In this document: piece by piece, positions 27,524-31,458 of the stretch
How the letters are laid out: each line of letters opens with the position of its first letter
Numbering within the stretch: position 1 is the first letter of the stretch
Source: Tritrichomonas foetus
Lineage: Eukaryota > Parabasalia > Tritrichomonadida > Tritrichomonadidae
Direction: 5' to 3'
Assembly: GCA_001839685.1 (NCBI GenBank)
Contig: MLAK01001359.1
Span: 34,603 to 66,060 of the forward strand
DNA length: 31,458 nucleotides
Position numbers and translations under genes: made by a program
Notes under the pieces: model-generated
Database searches by the model: none
Told to the model about the DNA's origin: nothing
Seen by the model: the letters and a program-made list of their open reading frames with translations, nothing else

Positions 27524-28491
27524 TTCCAAATCAAGAAGAAAACATCGAATAATTTGGAAAGATCAATAAATCATAACTAAAACAGAGTAAGAAATACCTC
27601 TAAAATAATATTTTTGCTTTACCTATTCTGTGATATTTTTAATTTTGGATAAAAGATAGTCATTGAAAATTCATTGAGGTTGGATTTTTATGCATTTTTT
27701 CTGAACAACACAATATTTCTATGATAACTTATTTATTTCATTTATTTGAATGATATTTAAACATTAACCTCATAGAATTTTTCAAAACATATTTGCTGTG
27801 CACAATTTGATCATTCAAGATGCACCTAAAAATGACTCAGTGATGCTAGATGTCATACATTTTTTAATTAAGCACCAATTCTATGTTTCCGAAAAAAAAT
27901 TGAAAGATTATGACAAATTTCTCATATTCAACAATAGATTTTATCTGCGCTTTTAGATGTATTAGTATTTTCAAATTGTGAAATCAATTGATATTTCCTA
28001 ACTTTAATATTATAGCTTTAGAAAAAAAGAAATTAATCTTCAATATCCGAGGATATTAACCGCACAAACTATTGTCGATAATGACGTTATTTAATATTCA
28101 ATACATCACCGATATTATATCCAATTTTTCAATGCCCGTTCATTCAATGGCAATTCAATTACAATTCACATAAAACTATGCGTGATGATTTCCTTTGTTT
28201 TTTTCATCTTTTTCATTTTCCGCTGACAAACATCTTCATCATTGAATCCTCAAAGTTAATGTCATTTCATAACAAAACCACACTCAATTTTTTATTTGAT
28301 AGCAATCAACGATTTTTTTAAAATCCAATTTAAATATTTTGTGTGGGAAAACAAATAATTGAAATTAGTTAATCTATTTTTAATTGAAACTCTTCTCCAA
28401 ACAACAAAATTGATACAATTCAGTGCAATTCAATTCTATTTAAAAAGTTACATTGATTCAAAACGTTCAAAACTTTTTCAAATACACATAA

Positions 28492-29847
28492 AACACAACT
28501 CTATTCCCCAACATTTTCCTTAATAAACGATCCGCTCCAAAACACGAACAATACCACGATCTTATTCTTGAAACACTAAAAGCGCACGACTATGAATACA
28601 AATCGCCAGTTGGGAAAGGTGGGTTCGCCTCAGTTATGCTTGTTCACAGTAATCGTTATCAATGCGAGCTTGTTGCGAAAGTGAGTGAAAAAGTTCAAGG
28701 TTGCGAGGAAGTCAATGATGCCGAAGTGTCAAATCTCGTTCGATTAAACCATCCAAATATCATCTCTATGTACGAGTATTTTACCGACGATATCTTCTTA
28801 TATATCATCCTTGAATATTGTCCAGGTGGTTCCTTAAACGATGTCGTCAAAGCAATTGGCCCGCTCAAATCTGATAATTTGATCAAAGCATGTTATCAAA
28901 TTTTGCTCGCTCTTCGGCATTGCCACGGAATGGGGATTGCCCACAGAGACTTGAAACCAGCGAACGTCCTTGTGGATAAAAACAACCGCTGCAAGTTGGC
29001 AGATTTTGGAATATCAAATTTAATCAAAGAAAAACAAAGCACTACTTTCGGTGGAACAAAGCCATATATGGCGCCAGAAATTTTACTTCATTGCCAGCAC
29101 GATCCGTTTAAAGCAGATGTGTGGAGTCTTGCTGTCACTTTTTTCCAACTTGCAACTGGCAGTTTTCCATGGAACACAGTTAATGAAAAAGAGATGACAT
29201 TGGCAATAACTATGGGAATCGTATCATATAACAAAACAAAGTTGAAAAAAGACTTTGTTCAATTGTTAAGGGCGATGTTTGAAGTGAACCCAGATAAAAT
29301 GCCAGATGTTGAGTGGGTTTTAGAGCAACCAATCTTCGAAAAAATGAAAGAACATACACAGAGGAAAAGACTTGGATTATCGTCTTCACGATCAATGGGA
29401 TCTCAATTAAATTTGGCTTCATACGTCACCAAAAATTGCTCACCAGGAAACCAGGGTGGACCAAGTATCCCTTTAAATTCGATTATGGAAGATGAGGAAG
29501 AAAATAAGGAAGTTAATCAACCTAGCAAAACTTCTACGCCTCAAGGTAGTGGATCAGCTCATATGGCGCCATCAGTCATTGCTAGTTTAAATGCAAAACA
29601 GGATATTGGAAATAAAGGAGGTTTAACAACATCACCAACTGCAAGTAGTTATCAGCAGCAAGGATCTGTATTACTTACTGGACAAATAGAAGAAGATGAA
29701 TTCCATGAAGAATGCCCATGTGGCTACAGAAAAACTAAAAAGACGGTTAAATCACTAGCAAAAAGTGGAAGTGTTTTGTCTTTTCAAGGAGTCAAGAAAA
29801 CTCAATCAAAGATGGCATTAAACTTAGCTCTTCCAACTTTCGCATAA
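28492..29847 (+). CDS. Ser/Thr protein kinase (no ATG before the glycine loop)
   Basis: Protein kinase of the CAMK/AMPK-like kind. The catalytic domain contains the glycine loop VGKGGFASV, the ATP-binding Lys in LVAKV, the HRDLKPANV catalytic loop, ADFGIS, the APE region (YMAPEI), and DVWSLAVTFFQLATGSFPW; a 150-residue Ser/Gln-rich tail follows, ending in a CPCGY-KTKKTV segment. All key residues are present. The first ATG of the frame, at 28636, falls just after the glycine loop, so a product starting there would lack it. Upstream the frame is open and clearly coding (KHEQYHDLILETLKAHDYEYKSPVGKGG) back to a stop at 28489, without any ATG. Start therefore unresolved: non-AUG codon, sequence error, unseen intron or a mutated start. 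The coordinate given is the first codon after the stop. Confidence 0.85.
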   Translation, partial: NTTLFPNIFLNKRSAPKHEQYHDLILETLKAHDYEYKSPVGKGGFASVMLVHSNRYQCELVAKVSEKVQGCEEVNDAEVSNLVRLNHPNIISMYEYFTDDIFLYIILEYCPGGSLNDVVKAIGPLKSDNLIKACYQILLALRHCHGMGIAHRDLKPANVLVDKNNRCKLADFGISNLIKEKQSTTFGGTKPYMAPEILLHCQHDPFKADVWSLAVTFFQLATGSFPWNTVNEKEMTLAITMGIVSYNKTKLKKDFVQLLRAMFEVNPDKMPDVEWVLEQPIFEKMKEHTQRKRLGLSSSRSMGSQLNLASYVTKNCSPGNQGGPSIPLNSIMEDEEENKEVNQPSKTSTPQGSGSAHMAPSVIASLNAKQDIGNKGGLTTSPTASSYQQQGSVLLTGQIEEDEFHEECPCGYRKTKKTVKSLAKSGSVLSFQGVKKTQSKMALNLALPTFA

Positions 29848-29905
29848 AAAAATACTAAAATAATAATAAAAAAGGGAATCGTAATTGCCCTTTCTCGTAT
29901 AACCC

Positions 29906-30165
29906 TTTCGGTTTTTTTGGTCAATTAACCGATATTTTGACCATATGGGGAAAAAAATTGAATCGAAACAAATCATGGATCCGTGCATCTAATAAATGTT
30001 GATTTTTTGAAATTTTATCTCTGTTTTTTCTCCACATTGTTTAATGCTTTCAGTTAATAAGTTCAAAAAGATTTAATGGTGCGATGAAGAGAGAGATTCA
30101 TAGTATTTTGTAATTCTTTGATTTGTATATGGTCAAAAAAACGGTTAATTGACCAAAAACCGAAA
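29906..30165. repeat. Long inverted repeat (MITE-like or hairpin)
   Basis: Arms 29906-29946 and 30127-30165 are reverse complements over about 39-41 bp, with two mismatches and a 2-nt length difference in an A/T run; both contain GGTCAATTAACC or its complement. About 180 bp of unrelated sequence lies between. It begins some 60 bp after the kinase stop. No clear target-site duplication, so whether it is a small transposable element or a transcript-end structure is open. Confidence 0.8.
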
Positions 30166-30996
30166 TGACATTAATGAGAACGACCTAAACAAATCAACAA
30201 AAAAAAAAAAAACTCAAGAAACGAAAATCCAAAAACAATCGAAAAACAGAAAATCTCAAATATAATTCCTTTCGTTCATTTCACAAAATTGCTCTCCTTT
30301 TTTTTTTTGGAAACACAATCTACTTTAGTAGAAAAGAGAAGGTGAAAATATTATTAACATTTGGTGAATATGAGCTCAAACTTATGATCAGTCACAAGAA
30401 TCTAGAAATTCATGAAGATCCATCAAAATATCGAATCAAATGAATCGCGTCTTTGACATGCATGATAGATTTATTGTGGCTTGTGAATGAACGGAAATAT
30501 TATAAGTATGTTGTGATTTTGTTCAAAAGAAATCTACATTTTTTTATTTGTTATTGATTTTTACCTCTTTTGAAAAAGTTCAAACGATTCTCTGAATTTA
30601 TCTATTCACCGATATGACATCAATACTTTCCTTTGTACGTAAAATACTTTCAAGTAAAAACATGAATATGAATTAATATTTAATAAATTCATATAAAAAT
30701 ATTTGTTTCAAGAAAATTCTTCAGAAATTTGTGAGATCCCATAGTTCATTGAATTCCGAAATAACGAATGTAAAATTTTCAACTATTGCGATTGATATAG
30801 GATCGCACCACACTTCATGCAAAATCTAAAGCCGTATTAATTTTAACATGCATGATTTGGTTTCAAATTCAAAAATTCTTATTTTCTGATTGGTAGTATA
30901 TCTATTTTTTGGTAGATCTTCTCGGATTTCATTGGCAGAATCCACATTGATCTCAGATTTTGAGTTTCGCTTTTAACAACAATTTAGACGACAGAA

Positions 30997-31195
30997 TAAA
31001 TATATGAAGCCAATTTTTGCTTTTCTCAGATTATAACAGGGTGGAAGATTCTCTATCCGAAAAATGAAAAGAAAATCTATTTATATTCATCGATACATAA
31101 ATAGCTACGAACATGGTGTTTTCACCAATCATCCATATATTTCTGAAAATTCTAAACAGACATATTTGCACGAATATATCGGTAAACATATTTAG
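30997..31195 (+). pseudogene. Possible short gene relic
   Basis: Protein-like text in two frames: EANFCFSQIITGWKILYPKNE, then, after a frame change, SIYIHRYINSYEHGVFTNHP and KQTYLHEYIGKHI to a TAG at 31193. An ATG at 31064 opens the second part (43 residues). No family recognised; may be a small gene, a relic or chance. Confidence 0.2.
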
Positions 31196-31458
31196 TAAAA
31201 TCATTATTAAGGATGTAGTCCCATGCCGTTAACTATTAAAAAAATTGAATATGTGATGATGATNATTTTTCAGATGGGTATTGAAATATTTGAGATATCT
31301 CAGAATTATTTTGAAACAAACATGCACAAAAAGTGAATAATTTTTTCTGATGAAATCACAAAAAGCTGTCAGTCGCCCTCAAAAAGTAATAGATCTCCCT
31401 TAAAAAGTATTTTTAAGATTTCAATATAATCACCTCTGTAAACATCTGAAAAAAACAG

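Larger units (their letters stand above)
26485..28491. other. Gene-poor region
   Basis: 2 kb between the mariner and the kinase. Contains a 36-A tract at 26960-26995 and a possible gene relic at 27233-27523. The frames around 26786-27034 run through the A tract and show no family features. Confidence 0.45.
29848..31458. other. Gene-poor 3' region
   Basis: 1.6 kb after the kinase. Contains a long inverted repeat (29906-30165), a poly(T) run near 30300, a possible short relic at 30997-31195 and four CAAAAAGT-like words between 31325 and 31410. No tRNA or other RNA gene was recognised. Confidence 0.45.

Noticed and set aside
27740..27790. Intron 3' splice-like motif (ATTAACCTCATAG)
   Set aside because: Resembles the trichomonad branch/acceptor consensus only partly, and no coding sequence follows; too far from the kinase to serve as its acceptor.
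307..31220. 14-bp inverted match between the two ends of the window (GACTACATCCTTAA at 307-320; its complement at 31207-31220)
   Set aside because: In 31 kb of AT-rich DNA matches of this length are expected by chance, and similarity does not extend beyond it.
1..31458. CRISPR arrays, bacterial operons, ribosome binding sites, rho-independent terminators
   Set aside because: The window is eukaryotic. Tandem repeats present are coding heptads or low-complexity satellites without unique spacers.

Overview
The window looks like nuclear DNA of a parabasalid protist, most likely a tritrichomonad (Tritrichomonas or a close relative). The DNA is very AT-rich, the genes appear intronless and sit on both strands, and 5' leaders are short. 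Several starts have an initiator of the trichomonad type (TCA, pyrimidine, T/A) about 10-30 nt upstream. Gene content agrees: a hydrogenase maturase with a hydrogenosome-type leader, a mariner transposon, a decayed ankyrin-repeat gene of the DUF3447 kind, R2R3-Myb and papain-like protease genes, and a purine phosphoribosyltransferase closely resembling the Tritrichomonas enzyme. The species is inferred, not proven.

Layout. 0.6-4.1 kb: a purine phosphoribosyltransferase (+), a DHHC-type S-acyltransferase with a degenerate zinc finger (+), and a PPP-family phosphatase with an acidic insert (-). 4.1-5.7 kb is non-coding. 5.7-7.5 kb: a ubiquitin-like protein (+) converges on a single-pass membrane protein (-), with a 19-bp tandem repeat between them. 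8.1-14.2 kb: a golgin-like coiled-coil protein of about 2,000 residues ending in a GRIP domain (-). It carries perfect heptad repeats, an internal 126-bp tandem duplication and an assembly gap inside the repeat. 14.5-16.4 kb: a type I membrane protein (-) and the ciliary factor CFAP298 (-). 16.8 kb: a compact hairpin followed by a T-run, possibly a small RNA. 17.1-18.0 kb: the decayed ankyrin-type gene. 18.7-21.1 kb: an R2R3 Myb (+) and a membrane thioredoxin/PDI-like protein (+). 21.2-22.0 kb: a decayed unidentified gene (-). 22.1-23.1 kb: a cathepsin-like cysteine protease (-). 23.4-23.8 kb: low-complexity DNA rich in initiator-like motifs, just before HydE (24.0-25.1 kb, +). 25.2-26.5 kb: a complete mariner element with matching ends and an intact DD34D transposase. 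26.5-28.5 kb: gene-poor DNA with a 36-A tract and another possible gene relic. 28.5-29.8 kb: a Ser/Thr kinase whose frame has no ATG before the glycine loop. 29.8-31.5 kb: non-coding, with a long inverted repeat.

The genes are unrelated housekeeping functions, not an operon or a coordinated system: purine salvage, protein lipidation and dephosphorylation, Golgi tethering, flagellum assembly, transcription, ER folding, proteolysis and hydrogenosomal metabolism. No clear new multi-gene system was found. The best leads are the hairpin at 16.8 kb, the inverted-repeat element at 29.9-30.2 kb, the kinase with no start codon, the acyltransferase without zinc ligands, and the intact mariner.
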